A DNA stretch of 64,000 nucleotides from JAVBPE01 sp031549865 (GCA_031549865.1 JAVBPE010000006.1:1-64000); one strand, 5' to 3'; counted from the first letter of the stretch, positions 26,173-35,641 are shown. Notes: generated by a model from the sequence alone, not told the origin. Numbers and translations are program-made.

Positions 26173-27269
26173 AAAAAGTTTTAAGTTTATTATTAGTAAC
26201 TGTTTTATTATTATGTGCGAGTTGTTCAGGAAAACCAACATTATATATCCTTAACTGGGTTGACTATATAAATGAGGATTTACTAACTGAATTTCAAGAC
26301 GAATTTAACTGTACAATTAAATATATCCCAACTACATCAAATGAAATAATGTATTCTGATATATTAAATGGTCGTACGCCATTTGATATAGTTGTTCCAT
26401 CAGATTATATGATTGAAAAGTTAATGAAGGAAGAATTATTGCAAGAAATTGATTATACTAGATTAGATAATTATAGTGAAGATATGTTTGTTGAAGAATT
26501 AACTGAACTAATGAATGCTGATTCTACAAAAAGTTATAAAAATTATTATGTTCCATATTTTTGGGGTTCATTAGGACTTATGTATTCAACTAAAAAAGAT
26601 GGAGTTGAAGAAGCAGTTTTAGAAAACGGATTTAGTGTTCTATTTGAACAAGATTTATTGCCAGCTAATTCCAAAGTTGGAATGTATGACGTATCAAGAG
26701 ATGCATTTGCGGCTGCTCAATTATATAAAGGATATAGCTTGAATACGACAGATGAAAATGAATTAAAAGAATGTCGTGATTTGCTAAAAAATACACATTT
26801 TTCTAAATGGGATACTGATGGGTTAAAAACTGATGTTGCAGCTGGAAATACTGATGTTGCTTTAGTTTATAGTGGAGATTTCTTTGATTGCTATTATGCA
26901 GATATGGAACTTAATAAAGATATAACATATGGTTTATACTGCCCAACAGATCGTAATAATGTATTCTTTGATGCTTTAGTTATTCCAACTACTTCAAAAC
27001 AAACAGATTTAGCATATGAATTTATTAATTTTATGCTTAGTTATGAAGCAGCATATTCTAATGCTGAATTTGTTGGATATGCTCCAACTTTAAAATCAGT
27101 TTATGAATTCATTTTGGATGATGAAGATTGGGCGGATATTGTTGCAATTGATGCATATCATCCTGCAAAAATTGTAAATGAAGCAGGTTTAAACGCAGAA
27201 GTTTATGCTGATTTAGGTGCTACGTATTATAATAAAATTGAAAATTATTTTGTTGAAGTAAGAAATTAA
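26169..27269 (+). CDS. potD: Spermidine/putrescine-binding lipoprotein PotD (copy 2)
   Basis: 366 residues. Signal peptide with a hydrophobic core and Cys at the end of LLLCASC (lipobox; either Cys16 or Cys19 is possible). The mature part follows copy 1 closely: ILNWVDYINEDLL, FDIVVPSDYMIEKL, PYFWGSLGLMY. The two binding proteins differ enough through the ligand cleft to allow different polyamine preferences, which is inference. Terminator downstream. Confidence 0.92.
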   Translation: MKKVLSLLLVTVLLLCASCSGKPTLYILNWVDYINEDLLTEFQDEFNCTIKYIPTTSNEIMYSDILNGRTPFDIVVPSDYMIEKLMKEELLQEIDYTRLDNYSEDMFVEELTELMNADSTKSYKNYYVPYFWGSLGLMYSTKKDGVEEAVLENGFSVLFEQDLLPANSKVGMYDVSRDAFAAAQLYKGYSLNTTDENELKECRDLLKNTHFSKWDTDGLKTDVAAGNTDVALVYSGDFFDCYYADMELNKDITYGLYCPTDRNNVFFDALVIPTTSKQTDLAYEFINFMLSYEAAYSNAEFVGYAPTLKSVYEFILDDEDWADIVAIDAYHPAKIVNEAGLNAEVYADLGATYYNKIENYFVEVRN

Positions 27270-27314
27270 TATTAAATTTCATGTTTAATAAAAGATAATA
27301 GTGTTGATTATTCT

Positions 27315-27356
27315 AAAAAGAGCTAAATTTTATTTAAAATTTAGCTCTTTTTCTTT
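27315..27356 (+). terminator. Terminator of the second pot operon
   Basis: Eighteen-base arms AAAAAGAGCTAAATTTTA / TAAAATTTAGCTCTTTTT, nearly symmetrical, so it may act in both directions. Confidence 0.9.
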
Positions 27357-27424
27357 TGGAAGATAATTTTAATGATTTTATATCAAAAAAATGCTAAAAT
27401 ATATTAAATGAAAGGAAGTATATT

Positions 27425-28219
27425 ATGAAAATTGGATTTTTAGGACTTGGAAAAATGGGGCAAGCTATTTTAAATGGTATATTAAGCACAAATATCTATA
27501 TGATAAGTGAAATTTATGCATATGATAAGTTTATAGATGATAAAGAAAAGTATGAAGCTAAGAAAGTATTATTTTTAGAAAATGAATTAGATCTTTATTC
27601 AAAGTCAGATATTTTCTTTATGTGCGTAAAACCGCAAAGTTTTACAGAGATTTATGAAATTTTAAAGAATGCCACAAATAAACCAAAAGTTATTGTTAGT
27701 ATAGCAGCAGGTATTTCAATTAATAATATAAGTACAAATTTAAATGTAAATAATGTCATTAGAGTAATGCCCAATTTGGCTTGTTCTATAAATATGGGAG
27801 TTACAACAATATCAAAAACTGCAAGTGTAACGGATGATATATTTATGTTAGTTCAAAATATCTTTAATTCTATTGGTATCTCATATGAAGTTGAAGAGGA
27901 AGAAATTAACTCTTTATTACCTCTAAATGGAAGTTTTCCTGCGTATTTATATGAATATGTAAATGGTTTTATTAAAGCATGCTCTAATAATGGAATAGAT
28001 GAAATGAGAGCGCGTGAGATAATATTACAAACAACAATTGGTTCATGCCTATTAGCTTTAAAGGATTTGAGACCGCTTGATAATCTTATTAGCGACATTT
28101 GTAGCAAAAAAGGAACAACAATAGAAGGTATTGATGTTTTAAGAAAAAATGAATTAGATGAAACTACTGGAGAATGCTATCAGGCTTGCTTTAAAAGAGC
28201 AGAGGAGTTAACTAATTAA
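27425..28219 (+). CDS. proC: Pyrroline-5-carboxylate reductase
   Basis: 264 residues. Last step of proline synthesis, reducing pyrroline-5-carboxylate with NAD(P)H. Rossmann motif GFLGLGKMGQAIL at the start; VSIAAGISINNI and IRVMPNLACSINMGVT in the middle; and the C-terminal dimer/active-site helix block with ICSKKGTTIEGIDVL. Slightly divergent (usual GTT..GI block kept). A good ribosome site (AAAGGAAG) precedes the ATG. No proA or proB nearby. Confidence 0.93.
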   Translation: MKIGFLGLGKMGQAILNGILSTNIYMISEIYAYDKFIDDKEKYEAKKVLFLENELDLYSKSDIFFMCVKPQSFTEIYEILKNATNKPKVIVSIAAGISINNISTNLNVNNVIRVMPNLACSINMGVTTISKTASVTDDIFMLVQNIFNSIGISYEVEEEEINSLLPLNGSFPAYLYEYVNGFIKACSNNGIDEMRAREIILQTTIGSCLLALKDLRPLDNLISDICSKKGTTIEGIDVLRKNELDETTGECYQACFKRAEELTN

Positions 28220-28231
28220 AAAGAGGATAAT

Positions 28232-29110
28232 ATGTTAAGTTTTAAAGAGTTTGAAATTCAAGATGTAAAATTAATGGGAAATTATATATTAGATCATCCA
28301 TATTTTTTATGTGATTATAATTCAAAATTAGTTTTTTTATGGCGAGATTATTACAAAACTAAAGTAGCCTATGACGAAAATTATTGTTATATAATGCTAA
28401 CTTTTAATGAAAATGAAATTAAATTTTTACCTCCTCTTGGAAATAAATTTGTTTTAGATGGGGTAAAAAAATTAATTGAATACACGGATTTTTACAATAT
28501 TAAACTAAGATTTACATGTTGTGATTTTAAATATAAGAATGAAATTGAATCTTTACATTTAGATATTGTTTTTTTAAAAGAAATTGGTTACGAAAATTAT
28601 ATTTATGACTTGGAAAAGCTTTCAACTTATAAGGGAAAAGAATATAAGGGGAAACGAAACCTAGTTAATAACTTTAAAAATACTTATCCAACTCATAAAT
28701 ATATTAGCTTAAATAAAAATGATTATGATTTAGTAGAACAATTTTTAGATTTATGGTATCAAAAAAGAATTGATGATGATTTAATGCTTATTCATGAACG
28801 AGATGTAATAAAAGATTGTTTTAATCATTTTGATGAGCTTGATATAAAAGCTAATGCGATATTAATTGATGATAAGATAATTGCTTTAGCAATTGGTACA
28901 GTTTATAATCACATCATTTGTGAGCACGTCGAAAAAGCATTAACAGAATATGTTGGGGCTTATCAAGCAATTTGTATGTATTTTAGCGAATCATCACTTA
29001 AATATGCTAAATATATGAATAAAGAAGAGGATTTAAATATAAAAGGATTAAGAGATGCAAAAATATCTTATAATCCTCTTTATATTATAGATAATTATAA
29101 TTCAATTTAG
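28232..29110 (+). CDS. DUF2156 (phosphatidylglycerol lysyltransferase C-terminal-like) protein
   Basis: 292 residues, soluble, double GNAT-like fold expected for DUF2156. The N-terminus (LSFKEFEIQDVKLMGNYI, then FLWRDYYKTKVAYDE) and the middle (ENYIYDLEKLSTYKGKEYKGKRNLVNNF) match the stand-alone family common in Bacillota. In fused proteins this domain uses aminoacyl-tRNA; the function of the stand-alone form is not established. Forms a run with proC before it (12 bases) and an acetyltransferase after it (10 bases). Confidence 0.8.
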   Translation: MLSFKEFEIQDVKLMGNYILDHPYFLCDYNSKLVFLWRDYYKTKVAYDENYCYIMLTFNENEIKFLPPLGNKFVLDGVKKLIEYTDFYNIKLRFTCCDFKYKNEIESLHLDIVFLKEIGYENYIYDLEKLSTYKGKEYKGKRNLVNNFKNTYPTHKYISLNKNDYDLVEQFLDLWYQKRIDDDLMLIHERDVIKDCFNHFDELDIKANAILIDDKIIALAIGTVYNHIICEHVEKALTEYVGAYQAICMYFSESSLKYAKYMNKEEDLNIKGLRDAKISYNPLYIIDNYNSI

Positions 29111-29120
29111 GAGGATTCTT

Positions 29121-29903
29121 ATGTTTAGAAAGGCTTTAAAAGAAGATTATAAAGTTATATATAATATTTATTTAGAAGCTTTTAAATGTGAAGAAGAAGC
29201 TTCCCTTTTCTTTGAACTAGAAAATATAATAGATTATTGTTATGTATTAGAAAATAACAATAAAATTATATCAATAGGCTTTAGATTCATAAAAGATATT
29301 GATAACCAAAAATTATCATATCTATATGCCTTAGCAACTATCAAAGAAGAAATGAATAAAGGCTATATGAGTTTAATGCTAAGTGAATTTGAAAAATTAG
29401 ATAATATTGAACGCCTTGATGGTTCATTCTTAATTCCTGCAAGTAGTTATTTACAAAATTTTTATAAAAAAAATGGTTTTACATTTGAAAACAAAATTGG
29501 TAAAAATATATGTGATTTTAAATTTGCAGATTCTAATGTAAGAGTCTTAGATGAGAAGTATGCTTATGATTGTTTAAATATATATAATGTATCCTTTAAA
29601 GATGAAAAACATATAAAAAGAGATATAAATTCATATATATATAATATTAATTTATATAATAATATTTATGGGCATGTTTATGGTTACTTTCTAAATAATA
29701 AATTAACTACTTATTTATTTTATGAAAATAGTGAAATAAAGGAAGTTTTTGGAGTTAATTATCTAGAGTTAGTGGCCCATATAAATAGTTTACATAATTT
29801 GAAATCAGTTATTTATTATACAAATGGTTTAAATAAAATAAATTCTTTAGTTAAATTTTATAACTCAGAATTCAATTTTTATGCTAATTTATTAGGTAAT
29901 TAG
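29121..29903 (+). CDS. GNAT-family N-acetyltransferase
   Basis: 260 residues. N-terminal GNAT domain (about 1-135): FRKALKEDYKVIYNIYLEAF, then LYALATIKEEMNKGYMSLML where the acetyl-CoA loop lies, and FYKKNGF at its end. The loop lacks the classical Q/RxxGxG/A pattern and reads NKGYM, so cofactor binding may be weak. The C-terminal 120 residues resemble a second, degenerate half as in the Eis-like or sterol-carrier types, but I cannot place it. Substrate unknown. Confidence 0.72.
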   Translation: MFRKALKEDYKVIYNIYLEAFKCEEEASLFFELENIIDYCYVLENNNKIISIGFRFIKDIDNQKLSYLYALATIKEEMNKGYMSLMLSEFEKLDNIERLDGSFLIPASSYLQNFYKKNGFTFENKIGKNICDFKFADSNVRVLDEKYAYDCLNIYNVSFKDEKHIKRDINSYIYNINLYNNIYGHVYGYFLNNKLTTYLFYENSEIKEVFGVNYLELVAHINSLHNLKSVIYYTNGLNKINSLVKFYNSEFNFYANLLGN

Positions 29904-29984
29904 ATAAAATGCGCACAATTTTATTAAAAAGTATTTCATTTAAAGACAAAATAAGTGATAAATATTTTTAAATGAGAATTATAG

Positions 29985-30013
29985 TAGACAAAAACGATAT
30001 ATTATGATATATT
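29985..30013 (+). promoter_or_regulatory. Promoter of the lysine biosynthesis operon
   Basis: TAGACA at 29985-29990, 17 bases, TATATT at 30008-30013, about 20 bases before the riboswitch. Confidence 0.6.
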
Positions 30014-30029
30014 AATATAAATAAATAAA

Positions 30030-30180
30030 AACTAGAGGTTGCGATGTAAATTAGTAATTTATGGAGAAGGCATTCGTTGAAATAAATGAAAGGTAATCAT
30101 CGCCGAATATATGATATAGGCATATTTCATATATGGTATTATAAAGAACATCTATAATACTCCTACAACTTGTAGAGGCG
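30030..30180 (+). ncRNA. Lysine riboswitch (L box) aptamer
   Basis: Leader RNA with the lysine-aptamer signatures: AGAGGTTGCG at the 5' end, the central GAAAGGTAATCATCGCCGAA block, and a closing CTACAACTTGTAG hairpin. Sits directly upstream of lysA-dapA-dapB-asd-lysC. Binding of lysine is expected to promote termination at the hairpin that follows. Confidence 0.92.
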
Positions 30181-30228
30181 CTATTTAAAATGAAAAATAT
30201 TGGCACCTTTTGGCGCTTTTTTATTTAT
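30172..30228 (+). terminator. Riboswitch-controlled terminator before lysA
   Basis: AGAGGCGCTA (30174-30183) can pair with TGGCGCTTTT (30211-30220), including G-U pairs, ahead of a six-T run. The 5' arm is next to the aptamer, so lysine binding could decide whether the stem forms. Confidence 0.6.
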
Positions 30229-30242
30229 TAAGGAGGAATAAG

Positions 30243-31484
30243 ATGGAACTTGAAATTTCTAACGTTAAGGTAAGTGAATTAAAAGAAAAATATGGTACGC
30301 CTTTATACGTTTATGATGAAGTAAAATTAATAAATCAAATGAGTTTATATAAAGATAATTTTAAATCAGATAAATTTCAAACTGAAGTTTTATTTGCTTC
30401 TAAAAGTTTTTGTATAAAAGAAATGCTACGTTTAGTAAATAATAATGGATTGTCACTTGATGTAGTTTCAATGGGTGAATTTTTAACTGCCTTAAGTGTT
30501 GATTTTCCGCTTGATAAAATCTACTTTCATGGAAACAATAAAAGTTTTGAAGAACTAAGCTTAGCTGTAAATAAGGGTATTAATAATATTGTAATTGATA
30601 ATTTTATGGAACTAGAAGCTTTAGAAAATATATGTATTAAAGCAAATAAAAGTCAAAAAATTTTAATAAGAATTAATTGTGGGGTGGATGCACATACGCA
30701 TAAGTTTATCATCACAAGTCATATCGATTCAAAATTTGGTTTAATTTATAATAGCGAAGAATATAAGAAATGTCTTAATTTAATTAAAAATTCTAAATTT
30801 ATAATTTTAGAAGGCTTTCATTCACATATTGGAAGTCAAATATTTGATTATGAAGCTTTCTTTGCCGCTTTTGACAAGTTTATACCATTACTTAAGGATT
30901 TTAATTATCCTTTAGTTTTAAATATTGGTGGAGGTTTTGGAGTTCATTATACAGATGAAGATCATCCACAAGCTGTTGATTATACAACAAAAAGTTTAGT
31001 TAATTATATTGAAAAGAAATTAGAAATAGAAAAATTAAGTTTAAAGAAAGTATGCATAGAACCAGGAAGAAGTATTGTTGGGGAAGCAGGATATACACTA
31101 TATACGATTGGATATACTAAGAAAACACCTAATCGTCTTTACTATTTTATAGATGGTGGAATGACTGATAATATTCGTCCGGCCTTATATCAAGCAAAGT
31201 ATGATTGTGACATTGCTAACAAAATGGATTTAGCTAAAACAAATATTGTCTCTATTGCCGGTAAATGCTGTGAATCAGGGGATGTTATAATTGAAAATAC
31301 ATTGTTACCTGAGGCAGTAAGTGGAGATTTGTTAGTAACTTATACAACTGGAGCATATGGATATTCAATGTCATCTAATTATAATAAAGCATTAACACCA
31401 GGAGTAGTTTTTGTGAATAACGGTATATCTAGATTAGTTTCAAAGCGTCAAACATATGAAGAATTATTAGAAAGAGAAATCTAA
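30243..31484 (+). CDS. lysA: Diaminopimelate decarboxylase
   Basis: 413 residues from the ATG at 30243, with AAGGAGG at 30230-30236. Converts meso-diaminopimelate to lysine with PLP. The PLP lysine lies in LFASKSF; other marks are GFHSHIGSQIF, NIGGGFGVHY (phosphate loop), CIEPGRSIVG and the active-site Cys block GKCCESGD. First gene of the lysine operon, directly after the riboswitch. Typical length. Confidence 0.96.
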   Translation: MELEISNVKVSELKEKYGTPLYVYDEVKLINQMSLYKDNFKSDKFQTEVLFASKSFCIKEMLRLVNNNGLSLDVVSMGEFLTALSVDFPLDKIYFHGNNKSFEELSLAVNKGINNIVIDNFMELEALENICIKANKSQKILIRINCGVDAHTHKFIITSHIDSKFGLIYNSEEYKKCLNLIKNSKFIILEGFHSHIGSQIFDYEAFFAAFDKFIPLLKDFNYPLVLNIGGGFGVHYTDEDHPQAVDYTTKSLVNYIEKKLEIEKLSLKKVCIEPGRSIVGEAGYTLYTIGYTKKTPNRLYYFIDGGMTDNIRPALYQAKYDCDIANKMDLAKTNIVSIAGKCCESGDVIIENTLLPEAVSGDLLVTYTTGAYGYSMSSNYNKALTPGVVFVNNGISRLVSKRQTYEELLEREI

Positions 31485-31496
31485 CGAGGTGAAATT

Positions 31497-32378
31497 ATGT
31501 TAAAAGGAAGTATAGTTGCAATCGTTACGCCATTTAATAATGACGGCAGTGTAAATATGGAAAAATTAGGAGAACTAATTGAATTTCATATTTCAAATAA
31601 AACTGATGGTATTGTTATTTTAGGTACTACTGGGGAAGCTTCGACTTTAAGTTTTGAAGAAGAAGAAGAAATTGTAAAATATAGCATAGCAAAAGCTAAT
31701 AAAAGAATTCCAATTATTGTTGGATCAGGGTCAAATGAAACCTCAAAAGCTATATACATGAGTGAAAAATATTCACGTTTAGGAGCAGATTACTTATTAG
31801 TAATTACCCCATATTATAATAAAACAAATGAAAGTGGCTTAATTAAACACTTTGAAATGGTTGCCAATAGCGCTCATTGTCCAATTATTATGTATAATGT
31901 TCCAGGTCGTACAGGAATGTCTATAAGCATTAGTGCAATTGAAGTTTTGTCAAAACATAAAAATATTTGTGGAATTAAAGAAGCAAGTGGTAATTTAAGT
32001 TATGCCTTAAATGTTAGTAAATATTGTAATGAGAATTTTGTTATGTATAGTGGTAATGATGATATAATTGTACCAATGATGAGTATTGGTTCAGTTGGAG
32101 TAATCTCTGTTTTAGCAAACATTTGTCCAACGAAGGTTCATAATATTGTTTTTAATTGCTTAGAAAATAAATATGATTTAGCAATTAAAGATGCCTTAAC
32201 ATTACTTGATTTAGCTAATGATTTATTCTTAGAAACAAATCCAATTCCAGTAAAAGAAGCAATGAATTATTTAGGCTTTAATGTAGGTGGATACCGTATG
32301 CCACTTGATACAATGTCAAGTAAAGCGGCATCTGTTTTACATGCTGAAATTGATAGAGTTAAAGGAGAAATTAAATAA
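31497..32378 (+). CDS. dapA: 4-hydroxy-tetrahydrodipicolinate synthase
   Basis: 293 residues. Condenses pyruvate with aspartate semialdehyde. TIM barrel with GTTGEAST (pyruvate site), the Tyr of MYNVPGRTG and the Schiff-base Lys in CGIKEASG. The lysine allosteric site cannot be judged by eye. The stop shares bases with the dapB start. Confidence 0.96.
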   Translation: MLKGSIVAIVTPFNNDGSVNMEKLGELIEFHISNKTDGIVILGTTGEASTLSFEEEEEIVKYSIAKANKRIPIIVGSGSNETSKAIYMSEKYSRLGADYLLVITPYYNKTNESGLIKHFEMVANSAHCPIIMYNVPGRTGMSISISAIEVLSKHKNICGIKEASGNLSYALNVSKYCNENFVMYSGNDDIIVPMMSIGSVGVISVLANICPTKVHNIVFNCLENKYDLAIKDALTLLDLANDLFLETNPIPVKEAMNYLGFNVGGYRMPLDTMSSKAASVLHAEIDRVKGEIK

Positions 32379-33091
32379 TGAAAGTTGCAGTAATTGGCTA
32401 TGGAGCAATGGGGAGATTAGTTTGTGAAGAACTAGGAGACGAAGTTGTTGCTATAATTGCTAAAGAATCACCACAAAACTATATTTCATTATTTGATTAT
32501 AATAAAGAAATAGATGTTATAATTGATTTTTCTAATCCAGAAAATTTGGATATGATTTATGATTATGCAAAATTACACAAAACTAAAGTAATTTTTGCAA
32601 CTACCGGATTTAATGAAAAAGAAATTAACAAAATTAATGATTTATCAAAATATACTCCAGTATTAAGAAGTGCTAATTTCTCACTTGGTGTAATATTACT
32701 TAATAGATTAGTTAAAGAAATTACTCCAATTTTACAAGATGATTTTGATATTGAAGTAATAGAGGCACATCATAATAAAAAACTAGATAGCCCATCCGGA
32801 ACGGCAAGAATGCTAATTGATTCAATTCAAAATTCTAAGAATGGTAATTTAGTTTATGGACGAGTTGGCAATAGTAAGCGTCAAAAAAATGATGTAGGTG
32901 TTCATTCACTGCGTGGTGGAACAATCGTTGGTGATCATGAAGTAAAATATTGTGGAATTGATGAAGTTATCACTTTAAAACATGAAGCACATTCTAAAAA
33001 AATATTTGTTAAGGGTGCAATATATGCAGCCAAATGGATAATAAATAAAGATAGTGGTTTATATAATATGGAAAATGTTCTTTTTGATTAA
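32378..33091 (+). CDS. dapB: 4-hydroxy-tetrahydrodipicolinate reductase
   Basis: 237 residues, at the short end for the family (usually about 240-270). NAD(P)H motif VIGYGAMGRLV, FATTGFNEKE, and the catalytic EAHHNKKLDSPSGTA block with two His and the Lys. Reduces the DapA product to tetrahydrodipicolinate. Overlaps dapA by one base. Confidence 0.95.
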   Translation: MKVAVIGYGAMGRLVCEELGDEVVAIIAKESPQNYISLFDYNKEIDVIIDFSNPENLDMIYDYAKLHKTKVIFATTGFNEKEINKINDLSKYTPVLRSANFSLGVILLNRLVKEITPILQDDFDIEVIEAHHNKKLDSPSGTARMLIDSIQNSKNGNLVYGRVGNSKRQKNDVGVHSLRGGTIVGDHEVKYCGIDEVITLKHEAHSKKIFVKGAIYAAKWIINKDSGLYNMENVLFD

Positions 33092-33169
33092 AAAGGATTA
33101 TTGACCTATTGAATATGTAATAGACAAAAATAAAATAAAATCATTTAATAAAAAGAACGGAGAGAATTT

Positions 33170-34162
33170 ATGAAAAAATATAACGTCGCAATAGTTGGAG
33201 CTACAGGACTTGTAGGTACAACTTTCATCCAAATTTTAGAAGAATATAATTTCCCAGTTAATGAAATTAAACTATTAGCTTCAGCAAGAAGCAAAGGTAA
33301 AATAGTTAAATTTATGGGGCGTGATGTTGAAATAGAAGAATTAACAGAAGAATCATTTAAAGGTGTAGAATTAGCTTTATTTTCTGCCGGTGGGGATATA
33401 TCAAAAAAATATGCGCCCATTGCAATAAAAGAAGGTGCAAGAGTAATTGATAATTCTTCTGCATGGAGATACGAAACTGATATTCCTTTAATTGTTCCTG
33501 AAGTAAATTTTGAAGATTTTACAATGAATAAAATTATTGCTAACCCAAATTGTTCAACAATTGCTGCAATTCTTCCTCTAAAAGCTTTAGATGATGTATA
33601 CGGTTTAACAAAGGTGTTATATTCTACATATCAAGCTGTTTCTGGTTCAGGTCAAAAAGGACGCGATGATTTAAAATCATGTCTAAATGGTGAGGGAAAT
33701 CATTTCTATCCATATGATATATCTCAAACGTGCATTCCTGAAATAGATGTTTTCATGGATAACGGCTATACAAAAGAAGAGATGAAAATGGTTTGGGAAA
33801 CTAGAAAAATGCTTCATAAACCAGACTTGAATGTATCTGCGACTTGTATAAGAGTTCCAGTAGTAAATTCTCATGGTGTAATGGTACAATGTGAACTTGA
33901 AAAAGAATTCACTTTAGATGATGTTAGAAATTTATTTGCAAGTTTTGAAAATCTTGTGGTCTTAGATGATGGTAAAAATCATGTTTATCCAACTTCTATC
34001 GCATCTAACGGTACAGATAAAGTATATGTAGGCAGAATCAGAAAAGACTTAGGCGTAAAAAATGGTCTTTTATTCTATACTACAGCCGATAATATTCGTA
34101 AAGGTGCAGCTGCAAATGCTGTTCAAATTGCGATGAAACTAGCTAAGCTAGATGAAATGTAA
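33170..34162 (+). CDS. asd: Aspartate-semialdehyde dehydrogenase
   Basis: 330 residues. Reduces aspartyl phosphate to aspartate semialdehyde. GATGLVGTTFIQIL for NADP, active-site Cys in NPNCSTIAA (about residue 129), and QAVSGSGQKG. A 78-base gap from dapB holds GGAG before the ATG and possibly a weak internal promoter. The product feeds DapA in the same operon. Confidence 0.96.
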   Translation: MKKYNVAIVGATGLVGTTFIQILEEYNFPVNEIKLLASARSKGKIVKFMGRDVEIEELTEESFKGVELALFSAGGDISKKYAPIAIKEGARVIDNSSAWRYETDIPLIVPEVNFEDFTMNKIIANPNCSTIAAILPLKALDDVYGLTKVLYSTYQAVSGSGQKGRDDLKSCLNGEGNHFYPYDISQTCIPEIDVFMDNGYTKEEMKMVWETRKMLHKPDLNVSATCIRVPVVNSHGVMVQCELEKEFTLDDVRNLFASFENLVVLDDGKNHVYPTSIASNGTDKVYVGRIRKDLGVKNGLLFYTTADNIRKGAAANAVQIAMKLAKLDEM

Positions 34163-34173
34163 GAGGTATTAAT

Positions 34174-35478
34174 ATGTTAGTAGTTGCAAAATTTGGTGGG
34201 TCTTCACTTTCTTGTGGAACTCAATTTGAAAAAGTTAAAAATATTGTTACATCAGATCCTAAAAGAAAAATAGTTGTAGTTTCTGCTTTAGGCAAAAGAG
34301 AAAAATCTGATAGTAAAATAACTGATTTATTATATATATTACATGCACATATTAAATATAGTGTTCCTTATGAAGACATTTGGAATATGTTATACAGTAG
34401 ATTTGTTGAAGTTAGAGACACTTTAAATATTTCTTATGATATAACAATTGATTTAGATTTATTAAAAAAAGAATTGAATAAAAATATTAGCCAAGATTAT
34501 CTGGTTAGCCGTGGAGAATATTTAACTGCAAAATTGATGAGTAGTTACTTAGATTATACTTTTGTTGATGCAAAAGATTTAATCTTCTTTAATTACGATG
34601 GTAAATTAGACGAAACTATTACTGATCAAAAAGTAGTTGATGCATTTACTAAATACCAAAAAATCGTTGTTCCTGGCTTTTACGGAGCTTATCCTAATGG
34701 ATCAGTAAAATTATTAAGTCGCGGTGGAAGTGATGTTACAGGGTCTATTTTAGCTAAAAGTTTAAACGTTAGTATGTACGAAAACTGGACTGATGTTTCA
34801 GGTATTTTAGCAGGAGATCCTCGTATTATAAGTAATCCAAGAGCGATTAAACAAATTACATATGCAGAACTTAGAGAATTATCTTATATGGGAGCAAGTG
34901 TTTTACATGAAGAAACAATATTCCCTGTTCAACAATTAAACATTCCAATTAATATTAAAAACACTAATGATCCGGCACATCCTGGTACTATCATAAGACA
35001 AAGATGTGATGATGATGATCATATTATTACTGGTATTGCCGGAAAAACTGATTTCGTTTCTATATCAATTACCAAAGATCATATGTCAAATGAAGTTGGA
35101 TTTTTAAGAAAAACATTATCTGTTTTTGAAAAATATAAATGTTCAATTGAACATGTTCCATCAGGAATAGATTCATTTTCTGTTGTTTTAGCGGAAAGCC
35201 AAATTGAAAAATGCCAATTTGAATTAATATCTGAACTTAAGTCATCATTAAATGTCGATGTATCAATTGATAATGATATAGCATTAGTCGCGATAGTAGG
35301 AAGAAACATGGCTAAAAGAAGTGGCATTTGTGCTAAATTATTTAATATTTTAGGCGAAAAGAAAATTAACGTTAAAATGTTAGCCCAAGGACCATCTGAA
35401 TTAAATATTATAGTTGGCATTTCAAAAAGTGATTATAATAATGCTTTAGTAGCACTATATGAAGATTTAGTTAAGTAA
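34174..35478 (+). CDS. lysC: Aspartate kinase
   Basis: 434 residues. First step from aspartate. The kinase domain starts VAKFGGSSL and has LLSRGGSDVTGS (substrate loop); two ACT domains at the C-terminus (about 285-434) carry feedback control, ending in the ACT motif KINVKMLAQGPSELNI. No homoserine dehydrogenase fusion. Last gene of the operon, with a terminator 7 bases on. Confidence 0.95.
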   Translation: MLVVAKFGGSSLSCGTQFEKVKNIVTSDPKRKIVVVSALGKREKSDSKITDLLYILHAHIKYSVPYEDIWNMLYSRFVEVRDTLNISYDITIDLDLLKKELNKNISQDYLVSRGEYLTAKLMSSYLDYTFVDAKDLIFFNYDGKLDETITDQKVVDAFTKYQKIVVPGFYGAYPNGSVKLLSRGGSDVTGSILAKSLNVSMYENWTDVSGILAGDPRIISNPRAIKQITYAELRELSYMGASVLHEETIFPVQQLNIPINIKNTNDPAHPGTIIRQRCDDDDHIITGIAGKTDFVSISITKDHMSNEVGFLRKTLSVFEKYKCSIEHVPSGIDSFSVVLAESQIEKCQFELISELKSSLNVDVSIDNDIALVAIVGRNMAKRSGICAKLFNILGEKKINVKMLAQGPSELNIIVGISKSDYNNALVALYEDLVK

Positions 35479-35485
35479 TATATTT

Positions 35486-35514
35486 GAGTTTGGTATTATC
35501 CAAACTCTTTTTTT
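35486..35514 (+). terminator. Terminator of the lysine operon
   Basis: Perfect GAGTTTGG / CCAAACTC stem, 6-base loop, seven-T run. Confidence 0.9.
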
Positions 35515-35524
35515 ATAATTATAG

Positions 35525-35552
35525 TTGTAAAAATATAAAAAAGAGATATAAT
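35525..35552 (+). promoter_or_regulatory. Promoter of the candidate antitoxin RNA
   Basis: TTGTAA at 35525-35530, 16 bases, perfect TATAAT at 35547-35552, with no open reading frame downstream on this strand before a terminator. Confidence 0.6.
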
Positions 35553-35558
35553 AAAATT

Positions 35559-35640
35559 AAAGCAAGGAGTTATGATACTCCTAGTGTTTGACTAAGAGCA
35601 TCTAACGAACTTGACGGTTGATATAGATGCTTTTTATTTT
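35559..35640 (+). ncRNA. Candidate small antisense RNA (type I antitoxin)
   Basis: About 80 bases. It starts after the promoter at 35525-35552, has a 6-bp hairpin AGGAGT/ACTCCT, then a stem AGCATCTA/TAGATGCT (35597-35604 with 35624-35631) and a T tract, i.e. its own terminator. There is no start codon with an open frame. The stretch at 35580-35596 is repeated imperfectly at 35778-35795, inside the transcribed leader of the convergent peptide mRNA, so the two RNAs could pair in that segment as well as at the shared 3' end. That is the plan of Fst/par-type loci. Confidence 0.5.
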
Positions 35641-35641
35641 A

